64,000 nucleotides of DNA from Karalla daura (GCA_029224185.1 CM055188.1:33483177-33547176), one strand, 5' to 3'. Shown: positions 1 through 12,262, counted from the stretch's first letter. Notes: a model not told the origin generated them from the letters alone. A program made the numbers and translations.

Positions 1-29
1 TTCATCTGGGGGAGGAAGGCCTTCACTGT

Positions 30-32
<3 letters not shown>

Positions 33-76
<44 letters not shown>
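33..76. repeat. (CA)n microsatellite
   Basis: Uninterrupted CA dinucleotide run of about 22 units at the left edge of the window. Confidence 0.95.
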
Positions 77-79
<3 letters not shown>

Positions 80-2630
80 GAGTTAATTTGAGGTTCATTC
101 ATATGACTCTCAGCGACTTAAACATTATTGCCCAATGTGAGGGAAGCTTATGTTGCACGAGCAGCCTCGCTTTAAGAGGATTTATGTGAGAATCCTTCAG
201 CTCGATAGTGGAGTGGATGTGGGACGGGGGGGGTAAAGCTATTAGTGCAATACATTTTGCATGTCATGCGTCATGCCAGCCACAATAACCTGCTTTATGT
301 ATTAAGATTATGTATTGTGAAATTCAGAAAGCTCTCTGAGCGTCCTGTCGCTGCTGAAGCACTCGGAGCTCAGGAGGAACGTTTCGGAGAAGACGACTCT
401 TCTCTTACGCTGTCTCCATTGCAGTTGCCACTTGCAGCTGTTTCCAGCAATGTTTCCAATGTTTTGCAAAATCTTTCCAATCGATTCCATCGTTTTATTT
501 GATATTTTAACTAGATTGAGAAGAACGTGAAGATATAAAGTCTTTCTGTTGAACTTTGCAAAGAACCTTTGTATCGACACATCTTAAAACTTACCTCACA
601 AGAGCATAAAACTGTTTTAGAGACATTGAGAGACCAGTTTCAAGATGTTTAGGAATTGTGCATTTCTACAGGTAATGGAAATATACACCTGTTGATGTGT
701 TTTTCTCCCTTTTTTTGTATGTAATACTTCTTTATTGACCAAAAATCAGCCTTTGTTTCCAAGAATGGCAGGAGACACTTAACGGGCCACATGGATGTGA
801 ATCACCTTGCTCAGAATGTTTTACATGCTGTAATTACAACATTTCAGTGCATCTACGCTGCATCTGTTTCTGACTGTTTAAAGGAGGTTTTCCTCCCAGC
901 AGGTGCCTACAGCAGGTCACACGGCTGGTTTGTTTGGCTCTTTTTTTGTTCGTTCTGTCTGGGTTTGATCTGTTTACAGTATTTTACATATCTTAGCATC
1001 CTGAGGGAGCATTGTTATTAACTGACACTTCAAATAAAGCTATAGATTTATATTATGAAGTGCAATAGGATGTTCAGTGTTGTTTCCAGTTGACACAGTG
1101 TGGCTGGTGACCTGGCAGCAGGCTGCTCGTCTCCATGTCCACCAAACCCCAGCAGCACCATTAGGAACAAATAGGGTGAGCTGATGGTCTCATCAGTGGC
1201 TCCGCTGACACCGAGCTGAAAAATCTGAGTGTATCACAGACTGACTGACTGCATCTTTACCTCTCCAACCCGATAATTATTTTGTTTTTTGAGAAATCAA
1301 CGGTATTCAGACTTCCCTTTATCACATCAGGGATTAAGTCTTTAATGCACTCCGCACTGAGATGAGGTCGGAAAAATCTAATTATTGCGTTAGTCCAATT
1401 AGTGGTGAACTTTTAAAGGGAGCATTTATCTGTCTGATTGGCCCATTTTCATACATTTTGGACCATTTCTGGCCATCATTCAACAAAGCCGAGGCAAAAA
1501 ATAATGTAATGAGGGTGAATTAGGCTTCCTGTGTTAGGTCCTCAACGATTTCCACATTCTGCTCGAAATGATCAGATGTGTGTGTTGGTCTGACTGAATT
1601 TGCACACATTCTACATGAAGATTTTAAACCTGTATTTGTCCTTGTAAACAGACTCATAGCTAAGTATTCATCATTCACTCATTCCAACATACATTCATTC
1701 ACCATTAGTAGAACCAGTCGAGGGTCTGGCATTCGACCTTCATGATACACGATAACTATTTTGGATATCGGGTACAGAATAGTTTGAGTTACTGTTCTTT
1801 CAGATTATCCTGAATTCGCCTGAGTTTCAGCTGCATATCAGCCAGAAAAACTCTTTCACACAAGTTTGAAAGTGATTGTTGAAAGTGATTGTGAGTGCTA
1901 ATTTCCACAGATACAGAGGAGCTCCTGAATCTCCTCATGGGTCCAGTTGTCAGACAATACGTTCCTTAAGTACTCTGATGATGGTGCAACCACGTGTGCA
2001 CAGGATGGAAATACATCGAAAGCCCTGCGACTGACTCATCATGACTACGTGGTAACGTCATGTAACCAGGGAGGTGCTGACCTGTTTGTTGTTCAGACAT
2101 AGGTCGATGTCGGGCTGAACCGACTTCTAGACTGTTGTGAACCAGGGATGCATTCACACATGCCACTTATCCAGTTATGTTAAAATGCTGATTCAGGCTG
2201 CGTGTGTGAAAGGAGCTTCACAGTGCACATCACCTTGTTAGACTGGCTGAAAATTGTTCTTCATCAAACATACTCAAGCTCAAGATGGTGAAGGATGTTC
2301 GGGAGAGTCTTTGGGTCCTAAACATATTTCACAAATACATATGATATTGATCACTTGGGGAGGTTCCCTCTGGGAAATGTGGGTACTGCAGCTTCTGGGA
2401 AACAACTGTGGAATAATGGCCCACCCCATGGCCACAGAGGGATTCAGACGGATTTGTTTGTATATCCTGTACAGTAGTTTACACATACAGCAGAGTAATG
2501 GCAGCGTCTCAAAATGATTTTATTCTAGAAGAGAAGCTGTTCAATATCCTTCACACATTTCATGAAAAACATCAAACGCCATTTATAGCACAGCTGGATC
2601 AAACAGAACCAGGACAGAAAAGTAGGTAGA
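77..2630. other. Unassigned AT-rich stretch, no gene recognised
   Basis: About 2.5 kb of ordinary-complexity sequence. I see no exon with a recognisable protein product on either strand. In particular, the later exons expected for the minus-strand SDR gene at 3117-3569 (with the YxxxK active site) are not visible here. The open frame at 791-1021 (+, 76 codons) is followed at once by a polyadenylation-like signal, but its product resembles nothing I know. Confidence 0.5.
1033..1038 (+). terminator. Candidate polyadenylation signal AATAAA
   Basis: Consensus AATAAA, followed about 35 nt later by a GT-rich stretch (about 1070-1088) that could be the downstream element. If real, it would end a plus-strand transcript entering from the left of the window. 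No coding exon supports this, so it may be a chance match. Confidence 0.25.
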
Positions 2631-2639
2631 AAGAAAATA

Positions 2640-3050
2640 GGGACAACATAAACAACAACAACATCATAAACAACAAGACAATGACAACAAGGACGACCAA
2701 AGTTATAACAACGAACGTGTAATTATTGTTACAGAACGCAGACTCATTAAGAAGAGAGAGGGACAGTGACAACAACACACAGTGACAACTAAAAGAATAA
2801 CAATAGCAACAACACTAACAGAGTCAACAGCAAAGAACATCTTCGTACATAGAACAAAAAGAGCGGGACAGTGATGACAACAACACACAGTGACAAAACA
2901 AACAACAACAAAAACAATAACAGCAATGACAACAGCACCAACACTGACAACAACAGCAACAACGAGACAGATTGAGCAAGCAGAGAGAAAGAGAGAGGGA
3001 CAGTAACAACAACAACACTGACAGTAACAATAACCATAGCAACAAGATCC
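2640..3050. repeat. AAC/ACA-rich low-complexity tract
   Basis: Degenerate trinucleotide-like sequence dominated by AACAAC and GACAAC on the plus strand, directly next to the donor side of the SDR exon. On the minus strand it gives long Leu/Val/Cys-rich open frames with no biological appearance. Confidence 0.8.
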
Positions 3051-3116
3051 TAGTTATTGTGTCTGAGACTAACACCAGACGTTGAAGGCCATGTTGACAC
3101 CTCTGTCCCCACTCAC

Positions 3117-3569
3117 CCAGAACAGCGCGTGGCAGTTGACCTTCATGGTCCTCTCCACCAGCTCGTCGGGACAGTCCAGCATGCGCTCCCCGGCCACCAC
3201 CCCGGCGTTGTTCACCAGCATGGTGACGTCGCGGCCCAGGTCCTGGCGCACCTTGTCTGCGGTGCGGTACACCTCCTCCCGGTTGGTCACGTCCACCGTG
3301 TAGGCGTACGCCTTGCCGCCCATCTCACGCACCAGCTCGGCCGTCTGCTGGTTGGCGGCGGTGTTGACGTCCCACAGCACGACGTCGGCCCCGTGTTTGC
3401 AGAACTGCTGGGCGAAGAGTCGCCCCAGGCCGCCGCCGGAGCCCGTGATCAGGACCAGCTCCCCGTCGATGGGTTTGGTGCGGGGACGCATGACGATGCG
3501 GACGGAGTTACGTAGGATGAAGTAGATCACGTCCAGGAGCATCATCTGGAGGTCCATGAGGAAAATCAT
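3117..3569 (-). CDS. SDR16C-family retinol dehydrogenase (RDH10/SDR16C5-like), first coding exon
   Basis: Encodes the first 151 residues of a membrane-anchored short-chain dehydrogenase/reductase of the group that oxidises retinol to retinaldehyde with NAD(P) at the ER or lipid-droplet surface. A hydrophobic N-terminal segment (about residues 1-20) precedes the Rossmann fold. The cofactor glycine motif TGSGGGLG is at residues 42-49, the acidic LWDVN strand at 65-69 and the NNAG motif at 120-123. The conserved CPDELVERT stretch follows, and the exon ends in NCHALFW. The start is chosen at 3569 because it has a good Kozak context (CCACC before ATG). A consensus donor (GTGAGT on the minus strand, 3116-3111) follows the last codon in phase 0. 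The catalytic YxxxK part lies in later exons that are not in this window. The family is clear. It lacks the internal insertion of RDH10, so SDR16C5-like is the better guess. Confidence 0.85.
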
Positions 3570-3787
3570 GGTGGTGGACTTACAGATGCAGGTAATGAAG
3601 ACGACGAAGAGGAAAATGAATAGAGGTGTCTCCTACAGTCTATTAACTGATTCCTGTTACTCTTTTTTTCCTTTCACTTTCGATGAAAGTTAAACGACTA
3701 AATCCTAATCCTAACCCCTGAGCAACGGGTGCAGACAGCCGAGCTGGTGTTTCCTCTCTCTCTGCGGCCCTCAGCCTCCGTCTCCCC

Positions 3788-3798
3788 TTTATTTAAAT
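3788..3798 (-). promoter_or_regulatory. Possible TATA-like element upstream of the SDR exon
   Basis: On the minus strand the run ATTTAAATAA lies about 220 bp upstream of the SDR start codon. Nothing else supports a promoter here; the region 3570-4150 is otherwise featureless. Confidence 0.2.
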
Positions 3799-4154
3799 GC
3801 TCTCCCCCCGGATTAGAGGAGGAAAAAAACCTTGAGCTCCTAATAAAAACCACTTTTGTTGCACACCGTGTGAATATTTGTGCTTTCACCATCATGGCTG
3901 AGGGAAATAACATGCCACACAGCATTACAGAGAGTTATGGATTCTTTAAGGTTTAGGGGACTTTGTGGGACATTGATGGAGGTTTGCAGTTCATACTGTA
4001 CACGTGAAAGTCTGCACAGATTAGAAGGATAACACCTACATCTTGGTGTATGTATAGAATGCTTGTATTGTGTGTGTGTGAGAGAGAGGTTCTCAGTAAA
4101 GTCATGCAGTCAAGCTGAGATTGAATTTAAATGAGACAGACTAATGGTATCTGT

Positions 4155-4172
4155 CTATCTATCTATCTATCT
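4155..4172. repeat. (CTAT)n microsatellite
   Basis: Short tetranucleotide run of four to five units. Confidence 0.8.
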
Positions 4173-4220
4173 TGAAACAACAAAGAGTTCAACAGCAACG
4201 TTCTGACCTGTCCATATTAT

Positions 4221-4221
<1 letters not shown>

Positions 4222-4270
<49 letters not shown>

Positions 4271-4440
4271 GTTTCTTTGTGTGTGTGTGTGCGTGTTTGT
4301 GTGTGTGTGACCCCAGAGTCACTGAACAGCTCAGGAGACGTCGAGGCTTCATCCCCACAGACTCCATGTGGATCGGTCTGTGTGTGAGGGTGTGCGTGCG
4401 TGTGTGTCTGTGTGGTTGTATGTGTGTGTGTGTGTGTGTT
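4222..4440. repeat. Compound (GT)n microsatellite
   Basis: Two GT-rich blocks (about 4222-4312 and 4380-4440) separated by about 65 bp of unique sequence. Confidence 0.9.
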
Positions 4441-4548
4441 TGTCAACTCGCTAACACACGCGCTTCCATTCCATTCATTTTATTCAGAATCAGATCGGAC
4501 TTAAAACACCTCAACATTACACAGTAACCTAAGCAATTATACATCATA

Positions 4549-4731
4549 TACACAAACACACACACAAACGGACACGTACAAACACACACACACACACACA
4601 CACACACAGGCACACCCGCACACACACGCACACACAAACACACACACGCGCACAGACACACGCACAGACACGCACACGCGCACACACAAGTACACACACA
4701 CACGCGCATGCGCACACACACACACACACAC
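4549..4731. repeat. Compound (CA)n microsatellite
   Basis: CA-rich with interspersed CG dinucleotides. It lies between two arms of the inverted-repeat element, and a matching GT-rich block lies near the partner arms (about 6455-6490 and 6725-6800). Confidence 0.9.
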
Positions 4732-5481
4732 GGGGCTAATGCCCTTTGAAAAGCACCTTATTACCTGTAGAAGTCATATTGGTGCTGACAATTTGGTGCT
4801 GATCGCTCTCCGTACCTCTGTTCACATGGGGCGCCACAGCTTCCGCCGGAAAGCTCGCCCGACACAAGATGGCCGACCCGTGCGGACGCCCCGAGACATC
4901 CGGCCCTCCATATACATCTATGATGATGTGTATGGAGCCGGAGACCGTTCCAAGATGGCGGCCCCACGCCTCGTCTGCGCCAGTTGGCAGTAGTGTCGGT
5001 ACCCGATCTGTCCGGAAGTACCCGATCGGTGCTCTTTGTCCGCGCATGCGCAGTTTGTGTATTCTAGTCAAAGTATTCAGAATGCCCAATTCGTCCCTTG
5101 TGGTTTGTTTAGATTCTATTACCTCAGGGTGGTGCGAAAGAGACTTAGAGCAGTGCCTTTCAGCTGGGAGCCATCTTACTGACGAAACTTAATAACATTT
5201 CTTTGTAATTTTAGTGTTTTATTCATTATAGAATTACTTTTGAATTTTATAAAGCACTGCGGGAATACATTTCCAGAGGAGAGAGATCTACTGTGGTGTC
5301 TGTGAAGAAGCTGAGACGGGCGAGAGACAATTTTATAGTAAATAAATCGTTTAAAAAGCTAGCAACTGCCGTAACTCAACAGGTGCGACAAACCGTCCTT
5401 CTTCCTTACACGTCATGTCCTTTTTCCTGAAACGTGATCAAACGTCATTGTGCGCATGTGCAGTATACACAGAGCACCGAA

Positions 5482-5989
5482 CGGGTACTTCCGGACAGAT
5501 CGGGTACCGACACCATAGATATATATAGAAGGCTAGATGCCTCGTCCCCGTTGCTCGCTTACGCAGTCAAACGTCCGCACATGGCGGCCATCTTGTGTCG
5601 GGCAGCTCGCTCACCCATTACATTGTGTGTGTATTGAGACATGTACTTTTAAAATACATAACTTGCTGAAATTTCAACCGATTTTCAAGCGGTTTGGTTT
5701 GTTATAAACACCAAATATGTGTGTATGATACTGCATAGTTGTGTAGAATGTTATGCCCTAAAAAATAGATTAATGTTCAGAAATATGTAAACTACAGTGT
5801 TTCCTATCACAAATAGGCTAAAAGAAAGGCTGTACGTTGACGTTCCCACTGTGATATTTATCACACTGCACACCAGTACTTGTGAATTGATGTCTTGACA
5901 CAAACAACAATATACATCCATACTTATAGTTTTGAATGAAATTATTTTTACACGTGTCAGGGCTGTAGTAGACACCAAAGTTAAATGAA
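5482..5989 (+). repeat. Left arm of about 0.5-kb inverted repeat
   Basis: Reverse complement of 6970-7450 with a few mismatches and short indels. The arm starts with the TCCGGAAGTACCCG-type motif and ends in TTAAATGAA. The two arms are separated by about 980 bp. Confidence 0.85.
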
Positions 5990-6453
5990 TCTATGACCGA
6001 CACCGCCATAGATATATACAGAAGGCCAGATGTCTCGGGGCGGAGTGAAGAACGTCCACGTAGGTCGGCCATCTTGTGTCGGGCAACCTTTCCGGCAGAA
6101 GCTGTGAAGCTTCATGTAAACAGAGGTACGGTGAGTGATCTGCATAAAAGTTACTGGTCATATCTCACTGAAATTTTGACGGATTTACAAACGGGTTGGT
6201 TTCTTTAAAACGTTATTAGCGTGGTTACAACCCGGGATGCTTAAACATGTTGAAATAGCAGCTTTTCACTTAAAAAACGACTTAGTTGTGCATCATGGCT
6301 AGACAACTAGCCAGTAATTTTACATGGAAGGGAGGCAGAATTTGTCTTTATTTTCTGATTAACTGATGATGCACATGATTTTCATTTTCGGGTTGGTTTG
6401 TTTAACATTTTACACTATGCAGGTAATAAGGTGCTTTTCAAAGGGCATTAGCC

Positions 6454-6494
<41 letters not shown>

Positions 6495-6500
6495 TCAGTC

Positions 6501-6669
6501 TCTGGCAGAACCACCCAGAGCTCCATGACATTCCCATCTACTATGCTTAATTTCTGGCCAGGAAGTGCATGGCAGTCTACCAGACGTATGCAACGCTATG
6601 AACAACAAGATCAGGATGGCCATCAGCATCAACAACCCCATTGTATTCAAGCCCATGAGCAACCTCAAG
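6501..6669 (+). pseudogene. cpsf3: cpsf3 (CPSF73) exon fossil
   Basis: A broken copy of one exon of the 73-kDa cleavage and polyadenylation specificity factor subunit, the metallo-beta-lactamase endonuclease that cuts pre-mRNA 3' ends. In one frame it reads WQNHPELHDIPIYYA, then a TAA stop, then FLARKCMAVYQTY. After a one-base frame change it reads NAMNNKIRMAISINNP and then KPMSNLK. These segments match the CPSF73 region just after the second metal-binding part of the beta-CASP fold, in the right order. The piece begins near an AG preceded by a GT/CT tract and ends at a GT, so it looks like a captured genomic exon. It sits between arms of the inverted-repeat element and cannot encode a working product. 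Confidence 0.8.
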
Positions 6670-6969
6670 GTCTCAGAAAAACCTCAAAGTCTGAGACATG
6701 AGGACAGAGGACCCCTCAGCCCAGTGTGTGTATGTGTGTGTGTGTAATGTACGTGTGTGTGTGTAATGTATGTGTATATGTCTATAATGTGTGTATATGT
6801 GTTCGTGTATGTAATGTATGTAATTGCTTAGGTTATTGTGTAATGTTAAGGTGTTTTACGTTAAATCTGATTTTAAATAAAATAAATGTAATTGAAGTGT
6901 ATGTGTTAGTGAGTTGATTTCCGAGTCTATGGAGTTGAAGTATCAATGTTTTCGGAGGTGGGTAAGCTG

Positions 6970-7450
6970 TTCATTTAACTTTGGTGTCTACTACAGCCCT
7001 GACATGTGTAAAAATATTTTCATTCAAAACTATAAGTATGGATGTATATTGTTGTTTGTGTCAAGACATCAATTCATAAGTACTGGTGTGCAGTGTGATA
7101 AATATCACAGTGGGAACGTCAACGTACAGCCTTTCTTTTAGCCTATTTGTGATAGGAAACACTGTAGTTTACATATTTCTGAACATTAATCTATTTTTAG
7201 GGCATAACATTCTACACAACTATGCAGTATCATACACACATATTTGGTGTTTAGAACAAACCAAACCGTTTAAAAATCGGTACATGTACATGTCTCAATA
7301 CACACACAATGTAATGGGTGAGCGAGCTGCCCGACACAAGATGGCCGCCATGTGCGGACGTTTGACTGCGTAAGCGAGCAACGGGGACGAGGCATCTAGC
7401 CTTCTATATATATCTATGGTGTCGGTACCCGATCTGTCCGGAAGTACCCG
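6970..7450 (-). repeat. Right arm of about 0.5-kb inverted repeat
   Basis: Partner of 5482-5989. The arm ends at 7450, next to a GAA/GAC-rich tract that leads into the rbm6 upstream region. Confidence 0.85.
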
Positions 7451-7454
7451 ACAA

Positions 7455-7740
7455 AGCGGCTGAAGAAGAAGAAGAAGAAGAGGAACAGGAAACGCGTCAC
7501 CACTGCCGCAGCGGCGGCGCAGGACGACGACGACAACGAAGAAGAAGCGGCAGGAGTAGGAGGAGGAGGAGGAGAAGCCGAAGAGGAGGAAAGAGAAGAA
7601 GAAGAAGAATAGGACCTCCAGTCTCCCTCCCCTCTCTCTCTCTCTCTCAGGTCAGGAGCTTTAAAAAGGGGTTCGGTGCCCGGACTCCACCATCGGGGGG
7701 GGGGGGGGGGGGTCCCTATGCCCCCATGCCCCCCCATCTC
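7455..7740. repeat. GAA/GGA-rich tract with poly-G run
   Basis: Purine-rich low-complexity DNA with an 18-base G run at 7695-7712. It lies upstream of the rbm6 promoter candidate. Confidence 0.8.
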
Positions 7741-8163
7741 TCTCTCTCAGAGCTGAGCTGCTAGCCGGGTTAGCTCGTTCCGAACCCTCCCGCTCAACAC
7801 GACGATCGCGACACACGTCACGTGGCCGAAGTCGTCTCGGATCGTGTGTGTTTGTAAATTTGGGGACGCGCGTTTCCGACCTTTATGGTGAGTTGAGAGT
7901 CCGCGGCGTAGATCGTGAAAGCCCCCCACACACACACACACATACACACACACACCGATCCAGGCTATATTTAGCTCGTCAGCCGTGAGCCAAATCGCGA
8001 CACGATCGGCTTGAGCCCCGGGGAATCGCGTCCGGAATCGTGACACGCTCCCGTCCTTCCCATATAACGACGATACTACAACGCGGTCATGTTCGTTTTG
8101 ACGCGATCTCTGACGTCACCGGGCGAAGCGTGCCCGGTCTGCATCTCGCCATAGATCCACGCG

Positions 8164-8170
8164 TATAAAT
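8164..8170 (+). promoter_or_regulatory. TATA-box candidate for rbm6
   Basis: TATAAAT within a CpG-rich stretch (about 7750-8400), about 240 bp upstream of the rbm6 start codon. A non-coding first exon could run from about 8195 to 8276, where GTACGT provides a donor. The acceptor before the coding exon is the AG at 8384-8385. Confidence 0.35.
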
Positions 8171-8403
8171 ACAGAGGTAGAGGGGGGGCAGAGAGGTTCC
8201 TTTAAATCGGAACTAGAGGGACGGAGAAATCCTAGATCTGCGGTCATTCATCTCGCGTTTTCTCAGCTCATCCGCGGTACGTGTGTTGTGACGTCACTGT
8301 TCCCCCCTCAAACCTCTTCCCGCTCTAGGCGGGGCCGGGGCGGACAGACGCGAACGTGTCACAACGGGATCGTCCTCGTTCGCAGGTCGGACGCTGAGCT
8401 GCC

Positions 8404-8462
8404 ATGTGGGAGGGGCCTGGACCGGGACCTGGACCTGGACCGGGACGCGGACCGCCCTTCAG
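8404..8462 (+). CDS. rbm6: rbm6 coding exon 1
   Basis: Starts with ATG TGG GAG (MWEGPGPGP), matching the MW start typical of RBM6. It ends in phase 2 before GTACGG. A Gly-Pro repeat precedes PPFR. Confidence 0.85.
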
Positions 8463-11400
8463 GTACGGGGGTTAGGGGGAGAGAGAGAGAGAGAGGTAGA
8501 AAGAGAGAGAGAGAGGTAGAAAGAGAGAGAGAGGTAGAAAGAGAGGAGAGAGAGACAGAGAGATAGATAGAAAGAGAGAGAGATAGAAAGAGAGAGGTAG
8601 AAAGAGAGAGACATAGAGAGAGAGTCTAATAATTTGTAATCGTTTGTATTCTAGGGGTCACCGTCGCGGAGAAATGTTCGGCGTCGTGGGCCGTCTCGCG
8701 CCTGATTTCAGGGGCCGAGACGGGGCATCCCCGCGTCCCACAGGTGGCCCGGGGCCACTCGGCGCACCCCCAGCGGACCGGGGCTTCTTCCGTCCCGGGG
8801 GGGTAGGAGGAGGATCGCCCAGCTTCGGCCCCCGATTTGCGGACCGGTTCCACAAGCTGGAACGGAACCGAGGGCCCGAGGACGTGCAGGACAGGCCGCC
8901 GCCGAGTACCTGGGGCCCCCCGGGCCGCCTCGACGTGGACTCACCCTGGCGGGGAAGGCGGACGCCGGACACTGAGCGGCGGGGGGGGACGCTTTCCTCT
9001 GGCCCTGAAGGCAGCTTCCAGTCCGACGTGGACCTGAGGGACCGCGGCACGGGGCCCTTCAGGGGCCGGGACCGCCCCCCCGTGAGGTTTGAGGACCCGA
9101 GCGGGAGCCCCCCTGTGGATTACCGGAGCGGCGAGGGGATGACCCTGGCGGAGGAGTGGAGGAGCCGTCAGAGGGACAAGCCGCCGGCGGGTTTCCTCCC
9201 GGGGAGAGACGGCGCGGGCGCGGGCCCCCACCCCCACCGGGGCCGCCCCCTCCCCCTCCCGCGTCCGGACTCTCGCATGGCCCCCCCCAGTGGAGAGAGA
9301 GAGGGCGGGCCGTGGCTCGGGGGAGAGGGAGACCCGAGACCGGGGTGCGATTTCGCGCCCTTGCAAGTCCACGGAGGCGAGCCCGGGCCCCACGTCCCCG
9401 GCGGCCTCAGAGGTGCCCCGCAGGGCCGAGGGCCCCCCCGCGCCGAGGCAGAGCCGGGGGGGGGCGGATGTTTCCAAGGGGTCCGGCCCAGGGACCAGGA
9501 CTACGGGGACGTTGACTACAGGACCGGAGGAGGGGCCTTCGGCCGCAGGCGCGAGCCGGCCCCGGTGCCGGAGGGGCCCGTTGGGGGGACCGGGCCGCAC
9601 GTCCCGGCGGGCTTTGGCGAGGCGGTCTCTCAGGTACACGCGCCCTTGCGATGCCGCTCGTCCTTATTTTTGAGAGGGAGAGAGAGAGAGACAGAGAGGG
9701 AGGTAGACAGAGAGAGGGGGAGAGAGAGAGAGACAGAGAGGGAGGTAGACAGAGGGGGAGAGAGAGAGAGAGAGAGGTAGACAGAGGGAGAGGGAGGTAG
9801 ACAGAGAGAGGGGGAGAGAGAGAGAGGGGTAGGGAGAGAGAGGGAGGGAGAGAGGTAGAGAGAGAGAGGGAGAGAGGTAGACAGAGATAGAGGGAGAGAG
9901 AGAGGGAGACAGAGAGAGATAGAGGTAGACAGAGAGGGAGAGAGATAGACAGCAGGAGGAGTTTTTTTTTGCTTTTTTTGTGTGTATCGTCGTCCATAAG
10001 CGTAACTCTGCTTCGAATCTCCGCCACCGAGGATCGGGACTACAGAGACGCGGCGGCCGCGGGAGGCAGGGTCTCCTCCAACGCCGTGTCCACCATTGGC
10101 ATCCCGAAGACCGCCGCAACGGAGCAGGTGAGAGAGAGAGAGACGTAGAGAGACGTAATCATAGAGAGAGAGAGGCGTAGAGTCATAGACGTAGAGAGAG
10201 AGAGACGTAGAGTCGTAGAGAGAGAGAGACGTAGAGTCGTAGAGAGAGAGAAAGATAGTCGTAGAGAGAGTCGTAGAGCCGTAGAGAGAGAGAGGTAGAG
10301 TCGTAGAGAGGGAGGGAGAGAGAGACGTAGTCGTAGAGAAAGAGTCGTAGAGAGAGAGAGACGCAGTCGTAGAGAGACATAGAGTCGTAGAGAGAGAAAG
10401 ACGTAAAGTTGTAGAGAGAGAGAGACGTAGAGTCGTAGAGAGACGTAGAGAGGGAGAGAGAGAGAGACGTAGAGTCGTAGAGAGAGAGACATAGATTCAT
10501 AGAGGGAGAGGTAGAGTCGTAGAGAGAGAGAGACATAGATTCATAGAGAGAGAGAGTCGTAGAGAGAGAGACGTAGAGTCGTAGAGAGAGAAACGTAGAG
10601 TCGTAGAGAGAGAGACGTAGAGTCGCAGAGAGAGAGACATAGATTCATAGAGAGAGAGACGTAGAGCCGTAGAGAGAGAGAGAGGTAGAGTCGTAGAGAG
10701 AGAGAGGTAGAGTCGTAGCGAGAGACGTAGTCGTAGAGAGGTAGAGTCGGAGAGAGGTAGAGTCGGAGAGAGGTAGAGTCGGAGAGAGGTAGAGTCGTAG
10801 AGAGAGAGAGACATAGATTCGTGGAGAGGTAGAGTCGTAGAGGGAGAGACGTAGAGTCGTAGAGAAAGAGACGTAGTTGTAGAGAGAGAGAGAGAGAGAC
10901 GTAGATTCGTAGAGAGACGTAGTCGGAGAGAGAGACGTAGATTCGTAGAGTCGTAGAGAGAGAGACATAGATTCATAGAGAGGGAGAGGTAGAGTCGTAG
11001 AGAGAGAGACAGATTCATAGAGAGGGAGAGGTAGAGTCGTAGAGGGAGAGAGATGTACAGTCGTAGAGAGAGAGACATAGAGTTGTAGAGAGAGAGGTAG
11101 AGTCGGAGAGAGAGCGAGACGTAGAGAGAGAGAGAGACGTAGAGTCGTAGAGAGGTAGAGAGAGACGTAGAGAGAGAGACGTAGAGAGGGAGAGGTAGAG
11201 TCGTAGAGGGAGAGAGGTAGAGTCGTAGCGAGAGACGTAGTCGTAGAGAGAGAGAGACGTAGAGAGGCGTAGTCGTAGAGAGAGAGGCGTAGAGTCGTAG
11301 AGAGAAACGTAGAGAGGCGTAGTTGTAGAGAGAGAGAGAGACGTAGAGAGGCGTAGTCGTAGAGAGAGAGGCGTAGAGTCGTCGAGAGAGACGTAGAGAG

Positions 11401-12119
11401 GCGTAGTCGTAGAGAGAGAGGCGTAGAGTCGTCGAGAGAGACGTAGAGGCGTAGTCGTAGAGAGAGAGACGTAGAGAGGGAGAGGTAGAGTCATAGAGGG
11501 AGAGAGAGGTAGAGTCTTAGAGAGAGAGAGAGACATAGTCGTAGAGAGAGAGAGACGTAGAGTCGTAGAGAGAGACGTAGAGTTGTAGAGAGGGACGTAG
11601 AGTCGTAGAGAGGTAGAGTCGTAGAGGGAGAGACGTAGATTCATAGAGGGAGAGGTAGAGTCGTAGAGAGAGAGAGACGTAGAGAGGGAGAGGTAGAGTC
11701 GTAGAGAGAGAGAGAGGTAGAGTCTTAGAGAGAGAGAGAGACATAGAGTCGTAGTCGTAGAGAGAGAGAGTCGTAGAGAGACGTAGTCGTAGAGAGACGT
11801 AGAGTCGTAGAGAGAGAGAGAGATGTAGAGTCGTAGAGAGAGACGTAGAGAGAGGAGGGAGAGACTTAGAGTCTTAGCGACATAGAGTCGTAGAGAGAGA
11901 GACGTAGAGAGGGAGAGAGAGGTAGAGTCATAGAGAGACAGAGTCATAGTTGTAGAGAGAGAGACGTAGAGTCGTAGAGGGAGAGGTAGTCGTAGAGGGA
12001 GAGAGAGGTAGAGAGAGAGAGGGTCATAGAGGGAGAGAGAGACGTACAGCCGTAGAGAGATAGAGCCGTAGAGAGGGACGGAGAGAGAAAGAGACATTTT
12101 GCAAACAAAATTTGAGATA

Positions 12120-12150
<31 letters not shown>

Positions 12151-12262
12151 GTGAGATATATGTGACATGTGAGTAGAAGTTCGTCTCGGCTTCTCGTCTG
12201 GGAGAGAGAGAGAAAGAGAGAGAGAGACATAGAGACGTAGTTGTAGAGAGAGAGACGTAGTC

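Larger units (their letters stand above)
4443..7450. mobile_element. Nested inverted-repeat element with YY1/NRF1-like motifs
   Basis: Three pairs of inverted segments can be aligned by eye: 4443-4556 with 6806-6917; 4734-4767 plus 4807-4930 with 6000-6145 plus 6420-6453; and 5482-5989 with 6970-7450. The arms carry repeated motifs: AAGATGGC(G/C)G (YY1-like) at about 4866, 4962, 5583, 6065 and 7336; GCGCATGCGCAG (NRF1-like) at 5042; and copies of TCTGTCCGGAAGTACCCGA. No transposase frame is present, so this would be a non-autonomous fold-back element or a recent inverted duplication. I do not recognise the family. Confidence 0.6.

Noticed and set aside
791..1021. A 76-codon hydrophobic open frame
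   Set aside because: No homology recognised and no exon context. Kept only as a note in the intergenic entry.
3057..3515. A 152-codon plus-strand frame
   Set aside because: Antisense shadow of the SDR exon on the minus strand, which has the clear Rossmann motifs.
8941..9639. A 232-codon minus-strand frame
   Set aside because: Antisense shadow of the GC-rich rbm6 exon 2.
8644..9780. Treating the 378-codon frame as one exon with its own ATG
   Set aside because: It begins inside an intron and ends in GA repeat. A good acceptor (8653-8654) and donor (9634) with matching phase define the exon instead.
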